Shown: positions 35,690-45,041 of the stretch, piece by piece
How the letters are laid out: each line of letters opens with the position of its first letter
Position numbering within the stretch: the first letter of the stretch is position 1
Assembly: GCA_946476985.1 (NCBI GenBank)
Contig: CAMKWS010000004.1
Span: forward strand, 62,001-126,000
Source: an uncultured Acetobacteraceae bacterium
Lineage (GTDB): Bacteria; Pseudomonadota; Alphaproteobacteria; Acetobacterales; Acetobacteraceae
Length of the DNA stretch: 64,000 nt
Reading direction: 5' to 3'
Position numbers and translations under genes: made by a program
Notes under the pieces: model-generated
Told to the model about the DNA's origin: nothing
Database searches by the model: none
Seen by the model: the letters and a program-made list of their open reading frames with translations, nothing else

Positions 35690-35902
35690 ATGAATGATAC
35701 TGTAAATGTAAAAGCCCTTAAAGCAGAAGCCCTAAAGTGCTTGCACCAAGTTGAGGATGCAACCCAGGCCCTTGGGAAGGAGCTGCGCTCTTACAGGCCT
35801 AAGAGCCGTTGTAAATGTGTTGGGCACGCTGTGTTGTGGGGCGGTGCTATTGTTGCGGCCCTTGCAGGGCTATGTGCCCTCGGCCGTTGGCTAAAATCAT
35901 AA
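35690..35902 (+). CDS. Small membrane-anchored hypothetical protein
   Basis: A 70-residue protein. The first ~40 residues form a likely amphipathic/coiled helix (VKALKAEALKCLHQVEDATQ), followed by a basic stretch with two cysteines (KSRCKCVGH) and one C-terminal membrane helix (AVLWGGAIVAALAGLCALG). The layout recalls DUF883/ElaB/YqjD-type peptides that tether to the inner membrane, but the match is loose. AAGGAG lies 9 bases before the ATG. It faces trpA and diverges from copA; a copper link is only positional. Confidence 0.6.
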   Translation: MNDTVNVKALKAEALKCLHQVEDATQALGKELRSYRPKSRCKCVGHAVLWGGAIVAALAGLCALGRWLKS

Positions 35903-35972
35903 TATAATTATAGCTCTTCTAGTACGATGCAGCGATGGTGATTGCTGTCGTGAGGGATAAGTGAGAGTTGTG

Positions 35973-36041
35973 CTAGTACCCTCCCGACCGTGCAGGTAGG
36001 GGGGTACTAGGTGCTGCATTAGTTCTGCAGAACCAATGCAG
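35973..36041. repeat. Two consecutive long inverted repeats between converging genes
   Basis: First, CTAGTACCC pairs with GGGTACTAG (outer arms 35973-35981 and 36002-36010, stem extendable by three more G-C pairs past one bulged base). Second, CTGCATT-a-GTTC(TGCA)GAAC-c-AATGCAG (36014-36041) is a near-perfect 28-base palindrome. Neither ends in a T-run. They lie between the small peptide gene and the trpA stop. Confidence 0.7.
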
Positions 36042-36055
36042 GGAACAGGGTGTAT

Positions 36056-36868
36056 TTATTTACGTATTGCGGCTGCGAGCGAACGGATCTTCTCAAGAGC
36101 AGTCGGGATACTTTTTGAGGTTGCTTTGCCATCCTCAAAGGTGGCAGCCATGGCTTTAATGATTGCCGAGGCGACAACGGCACCATCGCTAATGGATGCA
36201 GCTGTGCGTGCTTGCTCTGGGGTGTTGATTCCAAAGCCTGCTACAACGGGGATATCAGTTGCGCTACGTAGGCGTGCTAAGGCTGTTTTTAACTGTTCTT
36301 CTGATGCGCTACGTGTACCTGTGATGCCTGTGATACTTACATAATACACAAAGCCTGAGGCTTCTTTGAGGATATGTTTTAGTCGTGCATCAGGTGTTGT
36401 AGGTGCGGTGAGGGTGATCATATCCAACCCAACCGCTTTTGCATAAGGGGCTAGTTCGGAGGCTTCTTCAGGCGGAAGATCTACGATGATGACGCCATCA
36501 ACACCGGCCTTATGGGCATCTTGGCAGAAGCGCTCCATCCCGTAACGATAGATTGGGTTATAGTACCCCATTAGAATAATAGGGGTGTGGTCATTGCTTG
36601 TGCGAAAGGCACTAACTAGCTCTAATGTCCCCGCTAATGTTGCCCCAGCTTTAAGGCCACGCTGGGCAGCAAGCTGAATAGTAGGGCCATCGGCTGATGG
36701 GTCAGAGAAGGGGACGCCAACCTCAATAAGGTCTGCCCCAGCCTCAGGCATTTGCTTGAGGAGCTCGAGGGACGTATCACGATCAGGGTCGAATGCCTCA
36801 AGGTAAGGGATGAGAGCGCCACGTCCTTCAGCTTTAAGGCGGTCGAAACAGGTTTTAATGCGGCTCAT
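36056..36868 (-). CDS. trpA: Tryptophan synthase alpha subunit
   Basis: A 270-residue TIM-barrel enzyme releasing indole from indole-3-glycerol phosphate. The catalytic Glu lies in ADLIEVGVPFSDPSADGP near residue 48; the catalytic Asp in the GVDGVIIVDLPPEE segment near 130; and the phosphate loop in VVAGFGINTPEQA near 210. It starts 12 bases after trpB ends. trpF is not nearby. Confidence 0.97.
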   Translation of the reverse strand: MSRIKTCFDRLKAEGRGALIPYLEAFDPDRDTSLELLKQMPEAGADLIEVGVPFSDPSADGPTIQLAAQRGLKAGATLAGTLELVSAFRTSNDHTPIILMGYYNPIYRYGMERFCQDAHKAGVDGVIIVDLPPEEASELAPYAKAVGLDMITLTAPTTPDARLKHILKEASGFVYYVSITGITGTRSASEEQLKTALARLRSATDIPVVAGFGINTPEQARTAASISDGAVVASAIIKAMAATFEDGKATSKSIPTALEKIRSLAAAIRK

Positions 36869-36880
36869 ATATGAGGCTCC

Positions 36881-38119
36881 TTATAATGTAACGCCCAGAT
36901 GGGCCGCAACGGTAGGGACATCCTTATCGCCTCTCCCGGAGAGATTGACGATAATATTTTGTTCCGTCGTCATTTTAGGGGCGAGTACGCTGGCATATGC
37001 AACAGCGTGAGAGCTCTCTAGTGCAGGGATAATTCCTTCAAGGCGTGTGAGTGTTTGAAACGCCTCAAGAGCTTGGGTATCAGTTGCGCTAACGTAGTTA
37101 ACCCGGCCAATATCATGTAGCCAAGAATGTTCTGGCCCAATGCCGGGATAGTCTAACCCCGCACTGATGGAATGCGCTTCGGTTATCTGTCCGTGGTCAT
37201 CTTGCAAAAGATAGGTACGGTTTCCGTGGAGAACACCTGGTGCCCCGCGAGAGATAGAGGCTGCTGTTTTGCCGCTATCTAGCCCTAGTCCGGCGGCCTC
37301 AACCCCGTACAGAGGCACCTCGCTATCATCTAGAAATGGGTGGAAGATGCCCATCGCATTTGAGCCCCCACCGATAGCAGCAATCACGGCATCTGGTAGG
37401 CGGTCTGTTTGCTCAATAATCTGTGTACGTGCTTCTGTTCCAATAACGGACTGGAAGTCCCTCACCATAGCAGGATAAGGGTGTGGACCAGCGACCGTTC
37501 CTACCAAGAAGTAGGTATTTTCTACATTCGCCACCCAGTCACGCATGGCTTCGTTCATAGCGTCTTTGAGCGTACCTGCCCCCGCAGTGACGGGATGCAC
37601 CTTCGCCCCAAGGAGATGCATACGGAACACATTCGGCTTTTGCCGCTCTACATCGGTAGCTCCCATGTAAATTTCGCATTCGAGCCCAAAGAGAGCGCAG
37701 ACCGTTGCCGTTGCAACGCCATGCTGCCCCGCCCCGGTCTCAGCGACAATGCGTGTTTTCCCCATACGCCGGGCGAGAAGAATCTGCCCCATGACGTTAT
37801 TGAGCTTATGAGATCCTGTATGGTTAAGCTCTTCGCGTTTAAGGAAAATCTGCGCCCCACCTAAATGGGCACTCAGCCGTTTTGCATGCCATAACGGGCT
37901 TGGCCGCCCTACATAATGCTGCAGATAATAGGCTAATTCTTTTTGAAAAGCCGGATCGGCCTTGGCGATGTTATAGGCCTCTTCAAGCTCCAGCATGAGA
38001 GGCATAAGCGTTTCAGCCACAAAACGCCCGCCGTGAATGCCAAAATGCCCGGATGCATCAGGCCCGTTGCGGAGGGAGTTATGCCGGGTGTTTTTATTAT
38101 TCGTAATGGAAGAAGTCAT
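36881..38119 (-). CDS. trpB: Tryptophan synthase beta subunit
   Basis: A 412-residue PLP enzyme condensing indole with serine. The PLP lysine lies in HTGSHKLNN near residue 100; [14 protein letters not shown] near 123 and the phosphate-binding GGGSNAMG near 246 are intact. It is of the TrpB1 type that pairs with TrpA. The upstream neighbour is sucA rather than trpF, so the usual trpFBA order is not kept. Confidence 0.97.
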   Translation of the reverse strand: MTSSITNNKNTRHNSLRNGPDASGHFGIHGGRFVAETLMPLMLELEEAYNIAKADPAFQKELAYYLQHYVGRPSPLWHAKRLSAHLGGAQIFLKREELNHTGSHKLNNVMGQILLARRMGKTRIVAETGAGQHGVATATVCALFGLECEIYMGATDVERQKPNVFRMHLLGAKVHPVTAGAGTLKDAMNEAMRDWVANVENTYFLVGTVAGPHPYPAMVRDFQSVIGTEARTQIIEQTDRLPDAVIAAIGGGSNAMGIFHPFLDDSEVPLYGVEAAGLGLDSGKTAASISRGAPGVLHGNRTYLLQDDHGQITEAHSISAGLDYPGIGPEHSWLHDIGRVNYVSATDTQALEAFQTLTRLEGIIPALESSHAVAYASVLAPKMTTEQNIIVNLSGRGDKDVPTVAAHLGVTL

Positions 38120-38186
38120 GATCGCTGTGGTCTTTTCAAGATAGAATCTAACTGCCGCGTATTAGGGCGTTATGATGGTATGTCTA

Positions 38187-40901
38187 TTAACCTAAGATGT
38201 CATTAGGCGGTAAAGGCTCTAGCCCCAAAGCTTGCCGTACAAGGGTGTCTTGTTCTGCTTGGTGAGTGCTTAATAACCCTGCAGCAGGAGATGCTGAACT
38301 GGCTCGTCCAACATAGCTAGGTCGGCTTACTTTATGTGAAATCGCACGGAGAGAGCCTTCAATACGACGATCCACAAAGAACCAAGCGCCATTATTTTCT
38401 GATTCTTCTTGGCACCATAAAACGAGTTCTGCATTTGGGTGGCGGGCAAGTTCTTCCCCTAAGGCATGGTGAGGGAAGGGATAGAGTTGCTCTAGGCGAA
38501 TAATGGCACAGTCTTGCAGTTTGTGTTCATCTCGCTGCTGGATAAGGTCGTAATATACTTTACCATTACAGAGGATAATACGTTTTGCCCCTTGTGTGCA
38601 TGAGGGGTCAGCTAAGACGGGCTGGAAGCGTGTTTGGGGGCCCATATCGCTTAGTTGCGATATAGCAAGCCGGTGCCGTAGGAGGGATTTGGGCGTAAAG
38701 ACGACCAAAGGCTTGTTACAGCGCCGTGCAATTTGGCGGCGCAAAAGATGGAAGAAACTCGCTGGAGTGGACGGCATACATACGCGCATATTGTTCTCTG
38801 CGCAGAGCTGGAGGAATCTTTCCGGCCGTGCAGATGAATGTTCAGGCCCAGCCCCTTCATACCCATGTGGGAGGAGGAGGGTCAGACCAGAGGTACGCAG
38901 CCATTTTGTCTCACCAGAGGCGATAAACTGGTCGATGATGATCTGGGCACCATTTGCGAAGTCCCCAAATTGAGCTTCCCATAAAACAAGCGCTTCTTGG
39001 TTGCCGAGGGAGTAACCATATTCAAACCCTAGTACCCCATATTCAGAAAGGGGAGAGTTCCAAATATTTACGGGCGCTTGGCGTGGGCTAATATGGGCGA
39101 GAGGAACATAAGGTTGGCCTGTTTTCTGGTCCGTGAGGACGGCATGACGTTGGCTAAATGTTCCGCGCCCGCAATCTTGGCCAGATAGACGCACAGGGTG
39201 GCCATCAAGCGCTAATGTTCCAAAAGCGAGGGATTCTGCAGTTGCCCAATCAATGGCCCCCCCCTCAGCCAGAGTGCTTTGGCGTGTTTTGAGCTGGCGT
39301 GTCAGGCGGGGGTGAATATTAAATCCATCGGGTATTTTTGTGAGGGCTTCGCCAACTTCCTGTAAGCGGGGAAGCGGCACACCTGTCATCGGCTGGATGC
39401 GCTCTGCCGTGTCCACAAGTCTTGTAGGGTCTTGCGGGCTGTAATCAAGCCAATCCGTTGGGCTTGGCTGGTAATATGGTGCATCCTCATAGGCTTTATG
39501 CAGCTTAGCTTGCATATCATCCCATAGCGCATCGATTTCTGCGGGGTGGATATTCGTTTCCGCTAGGAGCTTCTTGGCGTAGATGGTCCTTAATGTAGGA
39601 TGCTGCTGGATGGTTTGCACCATCGCTGGTTGGGTGAAAGCGGGATCATCCGTTTCATTATGGCCATGACGGCGATAGCTGATGATATCTACAACAATAT
39701 CGCTTGCAAATTCTTGCCGCCATTCATGAGCGAGAGCAGCACAGCGAGCAACAGCCTCTGGATCATCTCCATTTACATGCAAGACAGGTGCTTGCACGGT
39801 TTTGGCAATGTCGGTGTTCCATATACCAGAATGTGCCGCATCTTGGCCTGTGGTAAAGCCCACCTGATTATTAACAATGAGATGGACTGTTCCCCCCGTG
39901 CGATAGCCTTCTAGCTTGGAAAGCTGAAGGGTTTCATACACTACACCTTGGCCTGCAAAAGCCGCATCACCATGGACAAGAATACCCAGATGTTGGCGGT
40001 GATTGATATCTTTATGTCGGTCTTGGTCGGCACGGACACGGCCTAAAACAACCGTATTTACCGCCTCAAGATGTGAAGGGTTAGGCAGGAGAGAAAGGCG
40101 GATCTCATGTCGGCCTTGCGTGATTGTTGTTGAGGTCCCGAGATGGTATTTCACATCGCCAGAGACACGAATGCCCTCTGGGTAAAAGGCTTTCCCTGCA
40201 AATTCGCTAAAAATCGCTTCATATGGTTTGCGGAGAATATTTGCCATCACATTCAGGCGCCCACGATGGGGCATCCCTAGAGAGATGGAACGGACATCAT
40301 CTCGTGTGGCTTCGTTTAAAAGCGCTTGGAGCGCCACAATAAGGCTTTCTCCCCCCTCAAGTCCAAAACGGCGCATACCGGTAAAACGTTTTTGGCAGAA
40401 GGTCTCAAACCCTTCAGCTTGGGTCAAAAGGGCTAAAATACGCTCTTTAGAGAGAGGTAAAGGGGTAGAGGATGGTGTTTCAAGCCGGTCGATCCACCAT
40501 TGGCGTTGTTGTGCATCTTGCAGATGCATAAATTCCGCACCAATGGTGCCGCAATAGGCACGTCTTAATTGGGCAATAAGTTCAGGATCGGTGCCTGCCT
40601 GTGGGGTCAGTGCGTCAATAGACCGAGGCGGGGTAAGACCAAGCGGGTCGAGTTGTGCTTGTAAATGCCCACATAAGCGAAAGGCATATGTCAGTTGCTC
40701 TGCAGCCGCGTTGGATGCGTGTTGGTTGCCTTGTGGAGTCCATCCGCTGGGGGCTGTACTAGGATCTCCTAAAACAGAGAAAAGCTCAGCATAATCCGTG
40801 GGGACAGATGCAGGGTTATCCAGCCATTTAGTGTACAGCTCACTTAAATAGGCAGTATTTTCACCATGGATTGCATTGTGATGAGCCAGTGAGCTGGTCA
40901 T
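38187..40901 (-). CDS. sucA: 2-oxoglutarate dehydrogenase E1 component
   Basis: A 904-residue thiamine-diphosphate enzyme of the TCA cycle that decarboxylates 2-oxoglutarate. The N-terminal ~40 residues include the short E2-binding segment; SLGMPHRGRLNVMANI near residue 208, RRHGHNETDDPAFTQP near 410 and the transketolase-like second half (LLLPHGYEGAGPEHSSARPERFL near 700) are typical. The start at 40901 has GAGAGA upstream, and a 21-residue extension is discounted. The E2 and E3 genes (sucB, lpd) do not follow; trpB lies 67 bases downstream. Confidence 0.95.
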   Translation of the reverse strand: MTSSLAHHNAIHGENTAYLSELYTKWLDNPASVPTDYAELFSVLGDPSTAPSGWTPQGNQHASNAAAEQLTYAFRLCGHLQAQLDPLGLTPPRSIDALTPQAGTDPELIAQLRRAYCGTIGAEFMHLQDAQQRQWWIDRLETPSSTPLPLSKERILALLTQAEGFETFCQKRFTGMRRFGLEGGESLIVALQALLNEATRDDVRSISLGMPHRGRLNVMANILRKPYEAIFSEFAGKAFYPEGIRVSGDVKYHLGTSTTITQGRHEIRLSLLPNPSHLEAVNTVVLGRVRADQDRHKDINHRQHLGILVHGDAAFAGQGVVYETLQLSKLEGYRTGGTVHLIVNNQVGFTTGQDAAHSGIWNTDIAKTVQAPVLHVNGDDPEAVARCAALAHEWRQEFASDIVVDIISYRRHGHNETDDPAFTQPAMVQTIQQHPTLRTIYAKKLLAETNIHPAEIDALWDDMQAKLHKAYEDAPYYQPSPTDWLDYSPQDPTRLVDTAERIQPMTGVPLPRLQEVGEALTKIPDGFNIHPRLTRQLKTRQSTLAEGGAIDWATAESLAFGTLALDGHPVRLSGQDCGRGTFSQRHAVLTDQKTGQPYVPLAHISPRQAPVNIWNSPLSEYGVLGFEYGYSLGNQEALVLWEAQFGDFANGAQIIIDQFIASGETKWLRTSGLTLLLPHGYEGAGPEHSSARPERFLQLCAENNMRVCMPSTPASFFHLLRRQIARRCNKPLVVFTPKSLLRHRLAISQLSDMGPQTRFQPVLADPSCTQGAKRIILCNGKVYYDLIQQRDEHKLQDCAIIRLEQLYPFPHHALGEELARHPNAELVLWCQEESENNGAWFFVDRRIEGSLRAISHKVSRPSYVGRASSASPAAGLLSTHQAEQDTLVRQALGLEPLPPNDILG

Positions 40902-41129
40902 GAAGGTGTATCTCTCTTTCTTACCTCGGTGGAGAAATTCTACCCTATCCCACCCAGAAGACAAAATTCTCTCTAGTTTTCGTGAGAAGAATATCTCTCA
41001 AAACTGTGTGTTGTTCTACTTATTTTGCATATTTCACGCAGAAAATGACCTCATTTAAGATAGAGTAAATTTACATGAAAGAGAGGAGACTTGCTTGTCC
41101 GTAGAGGAAGCGGTAGCGTGGTGAACACT

Positions 41130-41768
41130 ATGAGCGCAATCTCTCTTAATTATGAGGCAGTTCGGCAGGCCCCTGTAAAGCAGGATCCCTGCCCCTATTG
41201 TGTGGTGCCGAATTTTATAGAGGGGTCTTCATTAGCTCGGGTTGTGTCTCTCTTGCCGGAATTTTCAGCAGGGGGATCATTCCCTTTAGAAGCATTATCT
41301 CTTCATCCTGATTTGGCGGAGATGATGAAGGAGTTCTCAGGGCCAGAGCTTAAGGCCATTATCTCTGAGAAATTTGCCATAGATGTGCAAAATGCCCCCA
41401 GTATGGTGACGATGCGCGGGCAAACACGTGCAAAAGATGGGCGTATCCATCGTGATAGCGTTTCAAAAAGAGTAACAATTTTGCTGTATTTGAACGATCC
41501 AACAAAGGATTGGGCGCATCATGGGGGGTGCTTACGTTTCTTGCGTGGGCCAGATGATGTGGATGATTATGTTTGTGAGATTCCACCTGTTGGCGGCACG
41601 TTAGTCATTTTTCCTAATGGGCCAACAACATGGCATGGGCATCATCGCTATGTTGGCCCGCGTTATACGGTACAGCTTAACTATATGGCGAAAGACGCAA
41701 AGGCGCGTTACGAACTTATGCGCCATCGTTTGTCCGCTATGTGCAAGCGTTTACCATTTTTAGGGTGA
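41130..41768 (+). CDS. 2-oxoglutarate/Fe(II)-dependent oxygenase family protein
   Basis: A 212-residue protein of the prolyl-4-hydroxylase-like 2OG-Fe(II) fold. The HxD pair is in RIHRDSVSKRVTILLYLND, the distal histidine in TTWHGHHRYVGPRY, and the following arginine would bind the 2-oxoglutarate carboxylate. Substrate unknown: a protein or small-molecule hydroxylase is possible. Start uncertain: ATG 41130 is chosen on family length, with in-frame GTG 41118 and TTG 41091 upstream. The strong GAGAGGAG lies just before 41091. It is divergent from sucA. Confidence 0.78.
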   Translation: MSAISLNYEAVRQAPVKQDPCPYCVVPNFIEGSSLARVVSLLPEFSAGGSFPLEALSLHPDLAEMMKEFSGPELKAIISEKFAIDVQNAPSMVTMRGQTRAKDGRIHRDSVSKRVTILLYLNDPTKDWAHHGGCLRFLRGPDDVDDYVCEIPPVGGTLVIFPNGPTTWHGHHRYVGPRYTVQLNYMAKDAKARYELMRHRLSAMCKRLPFLG

Positions 41769-41858
41769 TCTTGGCTGAAACTCGTCACGTTGTGGTATAG
41801 ATTCTGACAGATTATGAGATGAAGTAGGGGGATGAGCCCCACCGAAAGGAAGAAAAGA

Positions 41859-42911
41859 ATGGGATATCGGGTTGCAGTCGTTGGGGCGACAGGTGCTGTA
41901 GGACGCGAGATTTTGCGTATTCTGGCAGAGCGTAACTTCCCTGTAGATGAGATTGCTGCATTGGCTTCTGCTCGTTCCACCGGGCGTGAGGTGTCTTTTG
42001 GTGAGAAGGTCATCAAAATTCAGAATCTCGAAACATTCGATTTCACAGGGTGGGATATCGCCTTATTCTCCCCAGGTGGTGCGGTCTCGGCAAAATATGC
42101 CCCTAAAGCAGCTGCGGCGAAATGTTTGGTGGTCGATAATACATCCCATTTCCGTATGGAGCCGGGGATTCCGCTTGTTGTGCCAGAGGTGAATGCAAGT
42201 GCGTTAAAAAAAGCACGCCGTGGGATTATCGCTAACCCTAACTGCTCCACTGCTCAGATGATGGTTGTTTTAAAACCATTGCATGAGCTGTTTGGTATTG
42301 AGCGTGTGGTTGTTTCAACCTACCAAGCTGTTTCTGGTGCGGGTAAGTCTGGCATGGATGAACTCTTTAGCCAGACCAAAGGTAGCTTTGTGAATGATGC
42401 ACCAACAGTCGCACAATTTACTAAGCAGATTGCCTTTAACGTGATCCCTCATATCGATCGTTTCATGGATGATGGGGCCACAAAAGAAGAATGGAAGATG
42501 GCGGTAGAAACCCGTAAGATTCTCGACCCCGATATCAAAGTGCTGGCAACATGTGTGCGTGTGCCTGTCTTTATCGGCCATTCTGAGGCTATTAGCATTG
42601 AATGTCGCAAGCCTATTGACCTTGCAAAAGCACGGAATGCTCTACGGAATGCTCCTGGTGTTATTCTGCGTGATGAGCGTGAAGATGGTGGCTATGTCAC
42701 ACCGGTGGAATGTGTGGGTGAGGATGATACTTATGTGTCCCGTCTGCGTATCGACCCAACTGTAGAGAATGGTCTTGCTTTCTGGTGTGTGTCAGACAAT
42801 CTCCGTAAAGGTGCAGCTCTTAATGCTGTGCAGATTGCTGAGAGCTTGGATGAGCAAAAACTTATCGGGAAGGATTCCATCCTGTGGCAGCCTGCTCCTA
42901 AGCCAGAATAA
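41859..42911 (+). CDS. asd: Aspartate-semialdehyde dehydrogenase
   Basis: A 350-residue NADPH enzyme giving aspartate semialdehyde for lysine/diaminopimelate, threonine and methionine. Rossmann motif VVGATGAVGREIL is at residue ~6; the catalytic cysteine is in NPNCSTAQ near 131; the active-site histidine region is RVPVFIGHSEA near 240. ATG 41859 is preceded by AAAGGAAG. The upstream ATG at 41832 has no usable spacing. It feeds the diaminopimelate branch served by dapB elsewhere in this window. Confidence 0.95.
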   Translation: MGYRVAVVGATGAVGREILRILAERNFPVDEIAALASARSTGREVSFGEKVIKIQNLETFDFTGWDIALFSPGGAVSAKYAPKAAAAKCLVVDNTSHFRMEPGIPLVVPEVNASALKKARRGIIANPNCSTAQMMVVLKPLHELFGIERVVVSTYQAVSGAGKSGMDELFSQTKGSFVNDAPTVAQFTKQIAFNVIPHIDRFMDDGATKEEWKMAVETRKILDPDIKVLATCVRVPVFIGHSEAISIECRKPIDLAKARNALRNAPGVILRDEREDGGYVTPVECVGEDDTYVSRLRIDPTVENGLAFWCVSDNLRKGAALNAVQIAESLDEQKLIGKDSILWQPAPKPE

Positions 42912-42964
42912 GGCGGTTATGCCTTAAAGGGTAAGAAGCAACTTATCCTCGATAAGATAGATAG

Positions 42965-43002
42965 AACGAGAGAGGCATCTCATATGGCTCTCTCGTTTTT
43001 TT
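42965..43002 (+). terminator. Terminator of asd
   Basis: AACGAGAGAG pairs with CTCTCTCGTT (10 bp, extendable through CAT/ATG after one mismatch), and runs straight into seven T residues. Confidence 0.88.
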
Positions 43003-43173
43003 ATGCGTATTTTTAAAGAAGGTATGGCGAATTAATGTAGAGGACGAAGTAAGGATGTTGAGAGTGTTTGTTGATATATTTGGATTATAAATTAAAACAA
43101 ATTAATAGGCATTACTTTTGCTTGAGAGAGGTTTAAACACCTTCCCAAAAGAGGGGAGAATGTTCATAGTGCA

Positions 43174-44217
43174 ATGGTTATGTCTTACTTCACCTATAAG
43201 TCTCCTCGTATGCCCGTTCCGTCAGGGGGACGGGTGGGTATTCTTCTCATTAATCTCGGTACCCCGGATGATACGGGTTATTTCTCCGTCCGGCGTTATT
43301 TGAAGGAATTCCTTTCAGACCGCCGCGTGATTGAAGCTCCGCCGTTGATTTGGCAGCCGATCTTGCGTTTGCTCGTGCTGTCTCGCCGACCCTTTGCCAG
43401 TGGTGCAAATTACGCACGCATTTGGGATAAGGAGGAGAACGCATCTCCTTTGCGTGTTTATACACGCAAGCAAGCCGAAGGGTTGGCAAAGCGGTTAGAG
43501 GCTGAAGGCGTACCCGTTGCGTGGGGGATGCGTTATGGTCAACCATCAGTTCGGCAGGCTGTGGAGGAGCTGATGGATCAAGGGTGTGACCGTATCATTA
43601 GCGTGCCGCTCTATCCGCAATATTCAGCCACAACAACAGCGACTGCGAATGACCAGCTTTTTCGTGCATTAATGCGTTTGCGGCACCAACCTGCGATAAC
43701 GACCATGCCGTCCTTTCCAGATCATCCTAAATTCATTGAAGCACTTGTTGCATCAGTAAGGCAGAGTTTTGCAGGGCTATCCTTCACTCCGCAGCGTTTG
43801 GTTGCTTCTTTTCATGGTTTGCCAAAAACTTGTGTAGAGCAGGGCGACCCATATCGGCAGGAATGTGAGCGAACAGTTACAGCTCTTGCACAAGCTTTAG
43901 GGATGAGTGAGGAAGAAGTGCCTCTGACCTTCCAGTCCCGTTTTGGGCCAATGGAATGGCTACAGCCTTATACAGCACCTTATATTGCAAACTTACCAAA
44001 GCAGGGCATTACCAAAATTGCGGTTATTATGCCGGGTTTCATGGCTGATTGTATTGAAACGTTAGATGAAATTGGCCGTGAGGTCCGAGAAGAATTTATG
44101 GAGGCCGGCGGAGAGGAATTTGCCTTCGTGCCGTGTTTAAATGATTCTACCGAGACCATTAACCTTTTAGAAGCTTTGTCCCGTCAGGCTATGAAAGGCC
44201 TTATAAGCGGTTCTTAA
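43174..44217 (+). CDS. hemH: Ferrochelatase
   Basis: A 347-residue enzyme inserting Fe(II) into protoporphyrin IX, the last step of haem synthesis, normally peripheral on the inner membrane. GILLINLGTPD near residue 22, PLYPQYSATTTA near 146, the metal-binding SFHGLP near 217 and MPGFMADCIETLDEIG near 290 are all present. Starts at 43174 or 43180 are equivalent; no strong ribosome site is seen. Monocistronic, with a strong terminator after it. Confidence 0.95.
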   Translation: MVMSYFTYKSPRMPVPSGGRVGILLINLGTPDDTGYFSVRRYLKEFLSDRRVIEAPPLIWQPILRLLVLSRRPFASGANYARIWDKEENASPLRVYTRKQAEGLAKRLEAEGVPVAWGMRYGQPSVRQAVEELMDQGCDRIISVPLYPQYSATTTATANDQLFRALMRLRHQPAITTMPSFPDHPKFIEALVASVRQSFAGLSFTPQRLVASFHGLPKTCVEQGDPYRQECERTVTALAQALGMSEEEVPLTFQSRFGPMEWLQPYTAPYIANLPKQGITKIAVIMPGFMADCIETLDEIGREVREEFMEAGGEEFAFVPCLNDSTETINLLEALSRQAMKGLISGS

Positions 44218-44242
44218 CGGTTTAAAATTGCCTCTATGATAG

Positions 44243-44276
44243 AAAAAGCCCGACCATAAATTTGGTCGGGCTTTTT
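44243..44276. terminator. Bidirectional intrinsic terminator
   Basis: A 14-bp stem AAAAAGCCCGACCA with its complement, 6-base loop and T5 on both strands, lies between hemH and the converging small exported protein gene. Confidence 0.92.
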
Positions 44277-44286
44277 AAGATCTGCT

Positions 44287-44634
44287 TTAGTTAGCAGTTT
44301 GAGGAGCTACTGGCGCTGTAGCTGCAGCAGCGGGAGCTGTTGCTGCCTGCTGAGCTTGCTGGCTTGCGGATGTTGCAGCATTTTTAGCATCAGATGCATG
44401 CTCTTTTTCAAAAGCAGCGGCTTTCTGAGCTACGTCTTTACGGTACTGGTGGCGTTTATACATGCCAACAGCGCAACCGCCGACAGCACCAAGAACGCCA
44501 TGGTGGTGAGCAAGATGACCTGCAGCGGCACCAGCGGCACCATATTTCAGGCAGCCACCTGGTTCAGCGATAGCAGGAGCTGAAACACCAACGAGCATTG
44601 TAGCTGCTAGGAGAGAGCACAGTTTGCGTGTCAT
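44287..44634 (-). CDS. Small secreted glycine-zipper-like hypothetical protein
   Basis: A 115-residue protein with a clear signal peptide (LLAATMLVGVSAPAIA, cleavage near residue 23). A glycine/alanine-rich segment (KYGAAGAAAGHLAHHHGVLGAVGGCAVG) resembles glycine-zipper outer-membrane or periplasmic proteins. A helical charged region and an Ala/Gln/Pro-rich tail follow. No known function. GAGGAC lies 6 bases before the ATG. Confidence 0.7.
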   Translation of the reverse strand: MTRKLCSLLAATMLVGVSAPAIAEPGGCLKYGAAGAAAGHLAHHHGVLGAVGGCAVGMYKRHQYRKDVAQKAAAFEKEHASDAKNAATSASQQAQQAATAPAAAATAPVAPQTAN

Positions 44635-44862
44635 AGAATGTCCTCACAGAATATTAGGGAAGAAGATCCCTCTTATATAAGGTCGATACCCCATAAAAGG
44701 ATGCTGTGATTGTTACGCATAAATAGAGTGTCGTCCATTCGTTGGGTTAAAAAATGACTATTTTTTGTTTAACAATAAAATAATAATTACATCCGCAAGA
44801 TAGCGCATAACGATGCTGCGCTGCATTGCGAGGGGCTGATGCTTATTTTTTGAAGTAAGAAA

Positions 44863-44939
44863 TGGTCGGAGTGAGAGGATTCGAACCTCCGACCCCTGCG
44901 TCCCGAACACAGTGCTCTACCAGGCTGAGCTACACTCCG
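44863..44939 (-). tRNA. tRNA-Pro (anticodon CGG)
   Basis: A complete cloverleaf on the minus strand: acceptor CGGAGTG/CACTCCG with A73 and an encoded CCA, D-stem GCTC/GAGC, anticodon stem CTGTG/CGCAG around loop TTCGGGA (anticodon CGG, codon CCG), T-stem GGAGG/CCTCT with TTCGAAT loop. Single-copy here, between the small secreted protein and the etf genes. Confidence 0.95.
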
Positions 44940-45041
44940 ATTTCCGTGCTTACTCCTACTCTTACTAGGGGTGCTGCGCAAGAGGGGAGCGGCCATGTTT
45001 GGGAGAAAAATATACGCTTTATGGGCGCATTTTAGGCAAAC

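Noticed and set aside
44748..44774. AAAAAAT/ATTTTTT hairpin between the small secreted protein gene and the tRNA
   Set aside because: A pure A/T stem is weak and expected in AT-rich spacers.
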